18,756 bases of DNA. Source: Holophagaceae bacterium UBA692. Its GTDB lineage: Bacteria; Acidobacteriota; Holophagae; Holophagales; Holophagaceae. The stretch covers positions 1-18,756 of the forward strand of contig DBMS01000185.1 of assembly GCA_002297665.1 (NCBI GenBank), written 5' to 3'. Shown in pieces: positions 8,945 to 16,269 of this stretch. Each line of letters begins with the position of its first letter. Within the stretch, counting starts at the first letter, position 1. The position numbers and the translations under genes were made by a program. Below the pieces are notes generated by a model. It made no database searches. It was not told the origin of the DNA and saw only the letters and a list, made by a program, of their open reading frames with translations.

Positions 8945-9000
8945 AGGTTGTCTGCATCTGCCGGAATTGTCCTATGATGGGGGTTCCCTCGAGGCCTTCC
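8945..9000 (+). promoter_or_regulatory. Possible promoter for the TPR-mqnD pair
   Basis: TATGAT (8973-8978) is a five-of-six -10 match. The best -35 is TTGTCT (8948-8953) at a long 19-bp spacing. GAGG (8991-8994) serves as ribosome-binding site for the next ATG. The gap is only 56 bp, so read-through from the upstream gene is equally possible. Confidence 0.35.
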
Positions 9001-9516
9001 ATGAGCACCGACGACAAGAAGCAAGAGGCGATGGAACTGGTCAGCAAGGCCTACCAGCACCACATGCGCGGCGAGGTGGACCGGGCCATCGAACTTTACA
9101 CCCGGTCCCTGGACCTGCACCGCACGCCCGAAGCCTACACCTACCGGGGCTGGGCCCGGTCCTTCCAGAAGGACTTCGACGCGGCCATCGCGGACTGCCA
9201 CAAGGCCATCGACCTGGACCCCGAGTACGGCAACCCCTACAACGACATCGGCGCCTACTACCTGGAGCTGGGCCAGTTCGAGGACACCATCCCCTGGCTG
9301 CACATGGCGCTCAAGGCCAAGCGGTACGAAAGCTACTGCTACCCCCACTACAACCTGGGCCGGGTGTACGAGGCCCTGGACAAACTGGAGCAGGCGCTGG
9401 ACCATTACCGCAGCGCCGTGCAGGAGAACCCCGGATACGCCCTGGCCGTGAAGGCCGTGGAGCGAGTGAAGGAAAAGCTCGCGTCGCTCCACGCACCCCT
9501 TCACGGAGGCCGTTGA
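9001..9516 (+). CDS. Small TPR-repeat protein
   Basis: A 171-residue soluble protein made almost wholly of four TPR units: about residues 7-42 (ending RAIELYTRSLDLHRT), 43-75 (AYTYRGWARSFQKDFDAAIADCHKAIDLDP), 76-109 (YNDIGAYYLELGQFEDTI) and 110-145 (YNLGRVYEALDKLEQALDHY), followed by a capping helix. It has no signal peptide or membrane segment. TPR arrays bind partner proteins; which partner cannot be told from sequence. The start ATG has GAGG six bases upstream, and the stop overlaps the start of the mqnD-like gene by one base (TGATG), so the two are translated together. That coupling makes a link to menaquinone synthesis possible, but this is inference from position only. Confidence 0.85.
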   Translation: MSTDDKKQEAMELVSKAYQHHMRGEVDRAIELYTRSLDLHRTPEAYTYRGWARSFQKDFDAAIADCHKAIDLDPEYGNPYNDIGAYYLELGQFEDTIPWLHMALKAKRYESYCYPHYNLGRVYEALDKLEQALDHYRSAVQENPGYALAVKAVERVKEKLASLHAPLHGGR

Positions 9517-10313
9517 TGCCCTTCACGATCGCCCACAGCCCGGATTCCGACGACGCCTACATGATGGCCCCCCTGGCCCTGGGGTGGATGGACACGGAGG
9601 GCTTCGATTTCCGGTTCGTGCGCAAGGACATCGAAACCCTCAACGCCGAGGCCCTGGGGGCGCCGTACGAGGTGACCGCCATCAGCTTCGGGGCCTACCC
9701 CGAGCTGGCCTCCACGTACCAGCTGCTCACCGCCGGCTCCAGCATCCAGGAGGGCACGGGCCCCGTGGTCATCTCCCGGAAGCCCATGGCTCCGGCCGAC
9801 CTGGCGGGCGTCACCGTGGCCATCCCGGGCCTGCGCACCAGCGCCTACCTGGCCATGCGCCGGTGGATGCCGGGCCTGAAGGTGGAGCTCGTGCCCTTCG
9901 ACCGCATCATGGAGTCCGTGGCCGAGGGGGCCTTCGAGGCGGGCCTGCTCATCCACGAAAGCCAGCTGATGTTCCGGGACCGGGGCCTCCACCTGGTGGA
10001 GGACCTGGGCGCCTGGTGGAAGGCCGATTGCGGCCTGCCCCTGCCCATGGGCGGCAACGCCATCCGCAAGGACCTCCCCGGGGACGTCAAGGCCCGCTTC
10101 GCCAGCCTCATGCGCCGCAGCGTCGAGCTGGCCCGGGAGCGCCACGACGAGGCGGTGGCCTATTCCCAGTCCTTCGGCCGGGGCATGGACACCGAGATGA
10201 TCGGGCGCTACGTGCGGGCCTGGGTGAACGACTTCACCGTGGATCCCGGGCCCCGGGGAAGGGCCGCGGTGGACCTGCTCCTCGGCATGAAGGCGGAGTG
10301 GATCCAGGGGTGA
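9516..10313 (+). CDS. mqnD: MqnD-family menaquinone biosynthesis protein (1,4-dihydroxy-6-naphthoate synthase)
   Basis: A 265-residue protein of the MqnA/MqnD periplasmic-binding-protein fold. MqnD converts cyclic dehypoxanthine futalosine to 1,4-dihydroxy-6-naphthoate in the futalosine route to menaquinone, in the cytoplasm. Shared MqnD landmarks are DIETLN, a VAIPGLRTSAYL block, LLIHES with the presumed catalytic His at residue 147, DLGAWWKADCGLPLPMG and the RRSVELA helix. The N-terminal motif is HSPDSDDAY (residues 7-15) where Thermus MqnD has SPCPNDT, a variation in the ligand-binding loop seen in a subset of family members. The start ATG overlaps the previous stop and has GGAGG six bases upstream. 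No other mqn gene is in the window. A different substrate within the MqnA/MqnD family is possible; the family is sure, the exact step less so. Confidence 0.78.
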   Translation: MPFTIAHSPDSDDAYMMAPLALGWMDTEGFDFRFVRKDIETLNAEALGAPYEVTAISFGAYPELASTYQLLTAGSSIQEGTGPVVISRKPMAPADLAGVTVAIPGLRTSAYLAMRRWMPGLKVELVPFDRIMESVAEGAFEAGLLIHESQLMFRDRGLHLVEDLGAWWKADCGLPLPMGGNAIRKDLPGDVKARFASLMRRSVELARERHDEAVAYSQSFGRGMDTEMIGRYVRAWVNDFTVDPGPRGRAAVDLLLGMKAEWIQG

Positions 10314-10339
10314 TCCCGGTCCGGGAGCCGCTCTTTTTT
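10314..10339 (+). terminator. Probable intrinsic terminator after mqnD
   Basis: TCCCG (10314-10318), loop GTC, CGGGA (10322-10326) forms a GC-rich stem directly after the stop codon. A T6 run (10334-10339) follows, although seven bases separate stem and T-run, longer than ideal. Confidence 0.5.
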
Positions 10340-10472
10340 CACGCCACCCTGGAAATAATTAGCCCCGGAGCCGGGTTGATTGTATTATTTGAGCCATCTT
10401 AATGGCACGGTACTTTTTTGTTTTGGCTCGAAGCTGGTACGGTTCGGCGGACGTTCTCGAGAAGGGGAATCC
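10340..10472 (+). promoter_or_regulatory. AT-rich regulatory island upstream of PKD lipoprotein gene
   Basis: This is the most AT-rich stretch of the window. It holds perfect inverted arms AAATAAT (10353-10359) and ATTATTT (10384-10390) around an inner CCCG-GAGC-CGGG hairpin; a second hairpin GCCAT-CTTA-ATGGC (10393-10406) followed by T6 (10414-10419); and GAGCCA (10391-10396) able to pair with TGGCTC (10424-10429). Promoter-like candidates are TTGATT (10376-10381) 16 bp from CTTAAT (10398-10403), and TATTAT (10383-10388). The alternative pairings could form a leader switch, but I recognise no known riboswitch class. AGGGG (10463-10467) is the ribosome-binding site. Confidence 0.45.
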
Positions 10473-13400
10473 ATGAGATCCACGTTTGGCAGCCCTGGAA
10501 TCATCCTTTCCGGCTCCTTGCTGGCCTTGCTGACCGCGTGCGGCAGCGGGGGCAACACCCCCAACAACCGCCTCGCCGTCAACGCGCCCCCCGCGGCCAC
10601 CACCCCCGTGGTGAGCCCGGCCGACAACCCCATCCTCGAGTACAAGACCTACACCTTCACCACGACGGTCACGGATCCGGACCTGACCGACACCGTCGCC
10701 AGCGTCACCTGGGACTTCGGCGACGGCACCGCCCCGGTGGTCTCCACCACGGCCCCCTTCACCGTGAATCACGTCTTCCTCGCTGCCAACTCCGCGGACC
10801 GGGTGACCGCCACGCCCACGGACAACCACGGCCTGGCAGGCTCGCCGGCCGCGGCCGTCTTCAACGTGGTGCAGGGGGTCAATCCCTTCACCCTGACGGC
10901 GGGCACCACCTCCACGGCCTCAAACGTCCCCCTGGGCGGCTCCACGACGCTCCACTTCCCCTTCACCGTGACCTACGAGGGCTCCGGGACCGTCCCCACG
11001 GGCAACGTCACGTTCAATCCCGGGTACGCCGGGGCCGCGCCGCTCACCACCTCCGTCACCACGGTGGGGACGCTGGACGGGGCCGTGAACTGGGTGGCCA
11101 CCGTGGTCTACCCCGCGGGCGCCTCCATCGGCGCCACCTACGTCGCCAATCCGACCCTGACGGTGAGCGACAGCCTGGGCGTCCAGAGCCAGCCCATCGC
11201 CTTCCCCGCCATCACGTTCACGACCGTCTCGGCCGTGTCCACGCCCCCCAGCATCGCCATCACCTCCCCGGCGGCCCCCTCCACCCAGATCTTCGCGCTC
11301 CAGGCCGCCACCGTGGGCTTCACGGTGACCGACATCGGCCTCTACACCACCAACGTCACCGTGGACTGGGGCGACGGCACGGCGCCCTCCACCTACACGC
11401 TCCAGGGCCCGGGCCTGGCCACCGGCATGGCGCCGCCCACCACGCCCACCCACCAGTACGTCACCGCGGGCACCTACACCGTGACCGTCTCGGCCGTGGA
11501 CGGCCAGCAGACGGGCAACACCGCGACGCCCCAGACCCGCCAGTTCGTGGTGCTGGCCAACGCCCTGCCCACGGCCACCATCACGACGCCCCAGGCCAGC
11601 GGCACCCTGCCGGCCCTGGCCCAGGTGCAAAGCGTCATCCCCACCGCCATGGCGCCCGAGCTCACCCTTCCGGCCCTCGCGAAGTATCCCTCGGCGGTGG
11701 TGATCCCCCTCAACGGGCAGCTCAACTTCAACGGCACCACCACCCCGTCCACCAGCGGCGAGCCGGTCACGGTGCAGTGGACCTTCCCCGGGGGCAACCC
11801 CGGCTCCTCGACGACCCTCAACGCGGGCAGCGTCTCCTTCCCCGGGGTGGCCGGACAGATCGTGGCCTACCTCGTGGAGCTCAAGGCCATCGACACCTTC
11901 GGCCGCAACTCCAGCCAGGTGGGCACGGGCCTTTCGGGCCCGGCGGCCATGGCCTCCAACGGCCAGGACACGGCCGCGTTCCGCAAGTGGGTCATCGTGG
12001 ACGGCATCAACACCAAGCAGTTCACCCTCAACCTGATGTACCGCCAGCTCACCGACGACAACGGCCCGGCCACCCTCGTCCCGGCCACGCTTGCCGCCAA
12101 CGGCGCCGGCGCGACCATGCAGATCTTCCAGGACGGCCTCTCCAACACCTACTCCGTCCTTTCCGCCAATTCGGCCACCCTCACGGTGCCCGTGCGGGGG
12201 AACCTGCCCTTCTACATGAACCTGCCGACGTTCAACGGCAACGACCCCGTCAGCTACATGCTGCGCATCCCCAACGTGACCGGGCAGGATCCCACCCTCG
12301 AACTGCCCGCCTCCCAGGGGGCCTCGAGCTTCGCCTTCGTGAACGGCAACCCCACCCTCTCCATCGTCACGGCCCAGGGCTTCGCCTCCGAGACCAGCTC
12401 CACGGCCCAGCGCCGGATCAACTGCTACATTTCGGGCGCCGAGGCCAAGGTGCCCGGCTACGACCCCTTCTACATGGTCCTGGGCGACAAGCCCGCCAAC
12501 AGCAGGTGGTTCGACCGCCTTTCGGTTCCCAAGACCGACCCCGACGCCATCCCCACCCTCTTCGAGACCACCAACAGCATCGTCGGGCAGTTCGCGGGCA
12601 TCCCGGCCTACCAGTCCTTCGCGGAATGGCCCATCTACCTGATGTCCGTCGAATCCGACTTCATGCCCTACACCCAGGGCGGCCCCAAGTCCTCCACGTC
12701 GCCCACCACCTCCGCCGGCAAGTCGTCGACCCTGGGCTTCCAGCTCGACTACCCCAAATACGCATCCGCCTCCGCCACCCAGAGCGACACCTACGGCGCG
12801 GTGGGCATGCAGGCCTTCCGGGTGCCGGCCTCCGCCCAGGATCCGTACGACCTGACCACGGCCAGCCCCAACTGGAACCAGGCCTCCTGCGTGTCGCCCC
12901 TCAACCCCCAGGTGGTGGACGCCTCGGTGCCGGCCTTCTTCAGCGGCATGATCTACAACCCTACCACCGCCAGCCCCGGCGGCGTGCAGGGCTTCCAGGT
13001 GCCCTACAACACCAACGACGTGGACCGAAAGGTCACCACCGCGCCGTCCCCGCGCAACCTTTCCAACCTCATGCAGGTGTTCAGCTACGCCGAGTACCTC
13101 TGGTCCTCGGTGTGGGTGCGCCCCCTGGTGCTCAACAACGCCCAGCTCTTCTACGGCGACACGAACCCGGCCGACCTGGCCGCCTATCCCTTTTTCCGCC
13201 GCAGCCAGCCCACCGCCTGGCCCAAGTACGTGGGCAGCCCCGGGATCGTCCCGGACAACAGCACCTTCGACCTGACGGCCAACGGCGGGCCAGCCTTCAA
13301 TGCCAAGTCCCCCGTTTCCAAGACCGGGACCCCGGACGACAAGGCCGTGGGCCGCTTCTTCTGGACCGCCTTCACGCCCTTCTACAATTCGGCCAACGGC

Positions 13401-14120
13401 GCCCTCATCACGCGCACCTGGCTGGCCGACGCGGCCGGCCTGCCCCCCACCGCCATTCCCGCCCCCGCCGCCGGCCAGGCCACCTCGGTCCTCGGCCTCC
13501 TGCCGCCCCAGGACACCGCGGTGGACAAGCGGAGCCGGGACGCCAACGGCGTTCTCACCGGCAGCAGCCTCGGCGGCTACCGGATCATGTGGTTCAACCC
13601 CACCAAGGATTCCGCCGGCGCGGTGGTGCCGCCCGACTTCTGGGTGGTGGAGATCGCCGGGAACAACCCTTCGGGCCAGGGCAAGACCCACTTCATGCTG
13701 CCTTCGAACTACCCCGTGCCTGACACCGCCGGTTCGCTCCTGGGCCAGTCCACCGGCGATCCCATCCTCACGGACGCGCGGGTCTACCTCCCCTCCAAGA
13801 CCCTTCCCGGGGGGACGCCGGCGCCGGACGACTCCGTGGCTCCGGGCTACTGCTGGTTCGACGTGCCGCCCGAACTGCGGCCCACCTCCGGCACCGCCAA
13901 GATCACCGTGTTCGCCCTCAAGTCCATCCTCAACAACAACCCCACGGGCAACTTCCGGCCCCTGAACCGCACCGACTGGATCGACGCCATCAAGACCGCC
14001 ACCGCCACCATCAGCGTCAAGACCACCACCGAAGACCTGGCCTATGTCCACAAGATCCCCTTCAACTTCGGGTGGGACATCGTGGTCGTCAACGGCGAGG
14101 CCACCCAGGTGGCACCCTGA
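10473..14120 (+). CDS. Large PKD-domain lipoprotein of unknown function
   Basis: A 1215-residue exported lipoprotein. The N-terminus is a lipoprotein signal peptide with a hydrophobic core (IILSGSLLALL) and lipobox LTAC, so C23 is the lipidated residue. Next come Ig-like/PKD modules: one with WDFGDGT near residue 80, a threonine-rich Ig-like module (about 140-260), one with DWGDGT near 298, and a third, weaker one with WTFPGG near 436. From about residue 500 to the end is a region of some 700 residues that I do not recognise; it is rich in Pro, Thr, Ser, Asn and aromatic residues and nearly free of cysteine. PKD modules usually act as spacers or adhesion domains on surface proteins, so a cell-surface role for the C-terminal part is likely. 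The ATG at 10473 is chosen because the signal peptide begins there and AGGGG lies five bases upstream. The barrel gene follows after 86 bp. Confidence 0.85.
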   Translation: MRSTFGSPGIILSGSLLALLTACGSGGNTPNNRLAVNAPPAATTPVVSPADNPILEYKTYTFTTTVTDPDLTDTVASVTWDFGDGTAPVVSTTAPFTVNHVFLAANSADRVTATPTDNHGLAGSPAAAVFNVVQGVNPFTLTAGTTSTASNVPLGGSTTLHFPFTVTYEGSGTVPTGNVTFNPGYAGAAPLTTSVTTVGTLDGAVNWVATVVYPAGASIGATYVANPTLTVSDSLGVQSQPIAFPAITFTTVSAVSTPPSIAITSPAAPSTQIFALQAATVGFTVTDIGLYTTNVTVDWGDGTAPSTYTLQGPGLATGMAPPTTPTHQYVTAGTYTVTVSAVDGQQTGNTATPQTRQFVVLANALPTATITTPQASGTLPALAQVQSVIPTAMAPELTLPALAKYPSAVVIPLNGQLNFNGTTTPSTSGEPVTVQWTFPGGNPGSSTTLNAGSVSFPGVAGQIVAYLVELKAIDTFGRNSSQVGTGLSGPAAMASNGQDTAAFRKWVIVDGINTKQFTLNLMYRQLTDDNGPATLVPATLAANGAGATMQIFQDGLSNTYSVLSANSATLTVPVRGNLPFYMNLPTFNGNDPVSYMLRIPNVTGQDPTLELPASQGASSFAFVNGNPTLSIVTAQGFASETSSTAQRRINCYISGAEAKVPGYDPFYMVLGDKPANSRWFDRLSVPKTDPDAIPTLFETTNSIVGQFAGIPAYQSFAEWPIYLMSVESDFMPYTQGGPKSSTSPTTSAGKSSTLGFQLDYPKYASASATQSDTYGAVGMQAFRVPASAQDPYDLTTASPNWNQASCVSPLNPQVVDASVPAFFSGMIYNPTTASPGGVQGFQVPYNTNDVDRKVTTAPSPRNLSNLMQVFSYAEYLWSSVWVRPLVLNNAQLFYGDTNPADLAAYPFFRRSQPTAWPKYVGSPGIVPDNSTFDLTANGGPAFNAKSPVSKTGTPDDKAVGRFFWTAFTPFYNSANGALITRTWLADAAGLPPTAIPAPAAGQATSVLGLLPPQDTAVDKRSRDANGVLTGSSLGGYRIMWFNPTKDSAGAVVPPDFWVVEIAGNNPSGQGKTHFMLPSNYPVPDTAGSLLGQSTGDPILTDARVYLPSKTLPGGTPAPDDSVAPGYCWFDVPPELRPTSGTAKITVFALKSILNNNPTGNFRPLNRTDWIDAIKTATATISVKTTTEDLAYVHKIPFNFGWDIVVVNGEATQVAP

Positions 14121-14206
14121 TTGCTAGCTTACTGGAACGCGCCAATTCGCCGGCGCATCCCGCCTCGTATGCATCCCCTCTGGTTCCCAACTCTTAAGGA
14201 GGACTC
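14121..14206 (+). other. Short spacer between lipoprotein and barrel genes
   Basis: This 86-bp spacer contains an inverted repeat, GCGCC (14139-14143) and GGCGC (14152-14156), without a T-tract, and a strong TAAGGAGG ribosome-binding site (14195-14202). I see no clear promoter, so the two genes may be co-transcribed. Confidence 0.4.
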
Positions 14207-14866
14207 GTGAAGATCACAACAGTCCTGGTCGCAGCACTTTCCGCAGGATCCCTCTTCGCCCAGACGCCGGTCCAGGCCCTGGACGCCCGGATCCAGGTGT
14301 TCGGGGAACTGATCCGGCCCACCTCCATCACCGTGCAGGCGGGCACCAAGGACCAGGCGGACCGTTCCGTCGGGGTGGGCATCCGCTTCATGGGCGAGAT
14401 CGCCTCCGCCCGCAACTGGTACTACGAATTGGGCGGCAAGCTGGACTCCTCCAGCCAGATGGCGCTCAACACGGGCGCGGTGGACCTCACCGACATCAAG
14501 ATCACCCACAGCTACTGGTCCCTGGGCGCGGGCTACCTCCAGCCCCTGGGTTCCAACGTCTCCCTGGGCTTCCACCTGGAGGGCAGGGGCGAGGCCCTTT
14601 CCGCCCAGGGCGCCATCTTCCAGAACGGGGTCATCACCGGCCGCGTGGACGCCTCCAACACCTACCTGCGGCCCTGGGTCCGCGTGAGCCTGGACGGCAG
14701 CTGGCGCATGGGCTCCCTGCGTCCCTACGTGGGCGTGGACGTGTCCGGCACCCCCGTGAAGACCTCCCAGACCCAGCTCCAGGCCCTCAGCAGCATGGAC
14801 AACCGCACCCTGCGCGCCATGGCGCCCCAGGTGGCGGGCTCCTTCTACGTGGGCCTGCACTTCTAG
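14207..14866 (+). CDS. Putative outer-membrane beta-barrel protein
   Basis: A 219-residue secreted protein. A Sec signal peptide (MKITTVLVAALSAGSLFA, cleavage predicted after A18) leads to a mature chain of about 200 residues with alternating polar and hydrophobic strands, for example YYELGGKLDSSS, YWSLGAGYLQPLG, VSLGFHLEGRGEA, LRPWVRVSLDGSW and LRPYVGVDVSG. The last residues, FYVGLHF, end in phenylalanine after an alternating strand, the usual BAM recognition signal of outer-membrane proteins. Mature size would allow eight to ten strands. The start is GTG with a very strong TAAGGAGG four bases upstream. It follows the PKD lipoprotein gene on the same strand and is closed by a strong terminator, so the pair may work together at the outer membrane; that is inference. 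No specific family is recognised. Confidence 0.75.
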   Translation: MKITTVLVAALSAGSLFAQTPVQALDARIQVFGELIRPTSITVQAGTKDQADRSVGVGIRFMGEIASARNWYYELGGKLDSSSQMALNTGAVDLTDIKITHSYWSLGAGYLQPLGSNVSLGFHLEGRGEALSAQGAIFQNGVITGRVDASNTYLRPWVRVSLDGSWRMGSLRPYVGVDVSGTPVKTSQTQLQALSSMDNRTLRAMAPQVAGSFYVGLHF

Positions 14867-14887
14867 GCCGGTTCGGTTCCGCGCGCT

Positions 14888-14913
14888 GAAAGCGGGCCTT
14901 CGGGCCCGCTTTC
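14888..14913. terminator. Bidirectional intrinsic terminator with TTCG loop
   Basis: A perfect 11-bp stem (GAAAGCGGGCC, 14888-14898, with GGCCCGCTTTC, 14903-14913) is closed by a TTCG tetraloop. The A3/T3 at the stem ends supplies a short T-run on both strands. It lies between two convergent genes and can serve both. Confidence 0.9.
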
Positions 14914-14929
14914 CGTTCGGGGCCGCGGC

Positions 14930-16138
14930 TCACCGCCCCAGGACCCGCTCGACCTTCTCCAGCGCCCAGTCCAGCTGCTCGCGGGTGATCACCAGGGGCG
15001 GCGACAGGACGACGACGGTGTCCCGCACCGCCTGGCACAGGAGCCCTTCGTGGGCCAGGGCCTCGCAGGCCCGCACGGCGTCGGGGTCCCGCAGTTCCAG
15101 GCCGGCCCAGAGGCCCAGGCCCCGCACCTCCCGCACCCGGGGGTTCTCCATGGACCGCAGGCGCGCCAGGAAGTAGGCCCCGAGCTCCGCGGACCTGTCC
15201 GCGAGGCGCTCCTCCACCAGCACGTCCAGGGCCGCGGAGGCCACGGCGCAGGCCAGGGGGTTGCCCGCGAAGGTGGACCGGTGGGACCCCGGGGTGAGCA
15301 GGTCCATGACCTGCCGGGAGGCCAGGAAGGCGCTGGCGGGATAGAACCCCCCGGACAGGGCCTTGCCCAGGATGGCGCCGTCCGGGCGGATGCCCTCGTG
15401 CTCGAAGGCGAACAGCTTGCCGGTGCGCCCCAGGCCCGAGCGCACCTCGTCCAGGAGCAGGAGGATCCCATGGCGGTCGCACAGTTCGCGCAGGCCCCGC
15501 AGGAAGCCCCGGGGGGGGACGCGCAGCCCGGCCCGGCCCTGGATGGATTCCGCCAGGATGGCGCAGGTGCCGGGGCCCACGGCGGCGCCGGCCGCGGCCA
15601 GGTCGCCGTAGGTGGCCAGGCGGAAGCCCGGGCCGAAGGGACCGAAGTCCTCCACCGCGTCCGGGTCGCAGGACAGGCCGGCGAGGGTCGTGGTCTGCCC
15701 GTGGTCGTTGCCCGTGAAGACGACGATCTCGGCCTTTCCCGGGGGAATGCCCATGACCCGGTAGGCCCAGCGCCGCGCGGCCTTGATGGCCACCTCGACC
15801 GCCTCGGCGCCGGTGTTCATGGGCAGGGCGGCCTCGAAGCCCGTGAGGGTGCAGAGCTTCTCGAGGAAGGGCGGAAGGCGCGCGTGGCGCACGTCCTGCG
15901 TCACCAGGGAGAGGCGCAGGCACTGCTCCACCATGGCCGCGGCGATGCGCGTGTGGTTGTGGCCCTGGCTCACCGCGCCGTCCCCGCCCAGGAAGTCCAT
16001 GAACCGGTTCCCCTGGAGATCCCACAGGTAGACGCCGTCGGCCCGCAGGAACACCTGTTCCAGGGAACGGGGGCCGGGGGTTCCGTACCGCTCCTCCTGC
16101 TCGAGTAGATGACGGCCCAGCCCTGGATCAACCTTCAT
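14930..16138 (-). CDS. Class III PLP aminotransferase, ornithine-aminotransferase-like with altered active site
   Basis: A 402-residue fold-type I enzyme. Its overall pattern follows ornithine aminotransferase: GVYLWDLQGNRFMDFL, LPMNTGAEA (106-113), DFGPFGPGF (164-172), AESIQG, PLP aspartate D230 in LLDEVRSGLGRTG, Schiff-base lysine K259 in GKALSGGFYP, HRSTFAGNP and SPPLVI. So cofactor binding and transaminase chemistry look intact. Aligned by eye to human enzyme, however, the substrate and gating residues differ: Tyr55 is P23, Tyr85 is D53, Phe177 is D145, Arg180 is Q148, Glu235 is R202, Gln266 is R233 and Arg413 is V377. The substrate is therefore probably not ornithine with 2-oxoglutarate, and I give no gene symbol. 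GGAGG seven bases before the ATG supports the start. The gene stands alone, convergent with the barrel gene and divergent from the Yip1-like gene; no pathway neighbours identify its substrate. Confidence 0.85.
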   Translation of the reverse strand: MKVDPGLGRHLLEQEERYGTPGPRSLEQVFLRADGVYLWDLQGNRFMDFLGGDGAVSQGHNHTRIAAAMVEQCLRLSLVTQDVRHARLPPFLEKLCTLTGFEAALPMNTGAEAVEVAIKAARRWAYRVMGIPPGKAEIVVFTGNDHGQTTTLAGLSCDPDAVEDFGPFGPGFRLATYGDLAAAGAAVGPGTCAILAESIQGRAGLRVPPRGFLRGLRELCDRHGILLLLDEVRSGLGRTGKLFAFEHEGIRPDGAILGKALSGGFYPASAFLASRQVMDLLTPGSHRSTFAGNPLACAVASAALDVLVEERLADRSAELGAYFLARLRSMENPRVREVRGLGLWAGLELRDPDAVRACEALAHEGLLCQAVRDTVVVLSPPLVITREQLDWALEKVERVLGR

Positions 16139-16269
16139 GGTCTAGCCTCCGTTCCCAGTTGTGTGCGCCGGGCGCGCCCATCGTTCCTTGCCGGGCCGGA
16201 GCGGGAATTTGACGTTGAAAGCGGCGCCGATGCTGCGAAAATTTGCAAAACGCCCAAGCGAGGAACCTC
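16139..16269. promoter_or_regulatory. Divergent intergenic region, aminotransferase / Yip1-like gene
   Basis: This 131-bp region separates two divergent starts. CCTCC (16146-16150) is the minus-strand ribosome-binding site; GAGG (16260-16263) serves the plus strand. On the plus strand TTGACG (16207-16212) and TTGAAA (16213-16218) are -35-like, but no good -10 lies at normal spacing. GCGAAAATTTGC (16236-16247) is a near-palindrome that could be an operator. No clear minus-strand promoter is seen. Confidence 0.35.

Noticed and set aside
10340..10472. Known riboswitch such as cyclic-di-GMP (GEMM) in the lipoprotein leader
   Set aside because: The conserved core motifs of GEMM and of other classes I know are not seen; only generic hairpins are present.
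10920..14051. A 1043-codon open frame on the minus strand opposite the PKD lipoprotein gene
   Set aside because: Its translation is a Gly/Val/Arg/His-rich low-complexity string with no domains, as expected from the reverse complement of a high-GC gene with strong third-position bias. The plus-strand gene has a signal peptide, PKD motifs and a ribosome-binding site.
15050..16108. A plus-strand frame opposite the aminotransferase gene
   Set aside because: No motifs and shadow-like composition; the minus-strand gene shows complete class III PLP motifs and a GGAGG ribosome-binding site.
16207..16247. Sigma-54 promoter upstream of the Yip1-like gene (TTTGC near 16247)
   Set aside because: The required GG ten bases before the GC is missing (CT is found there).
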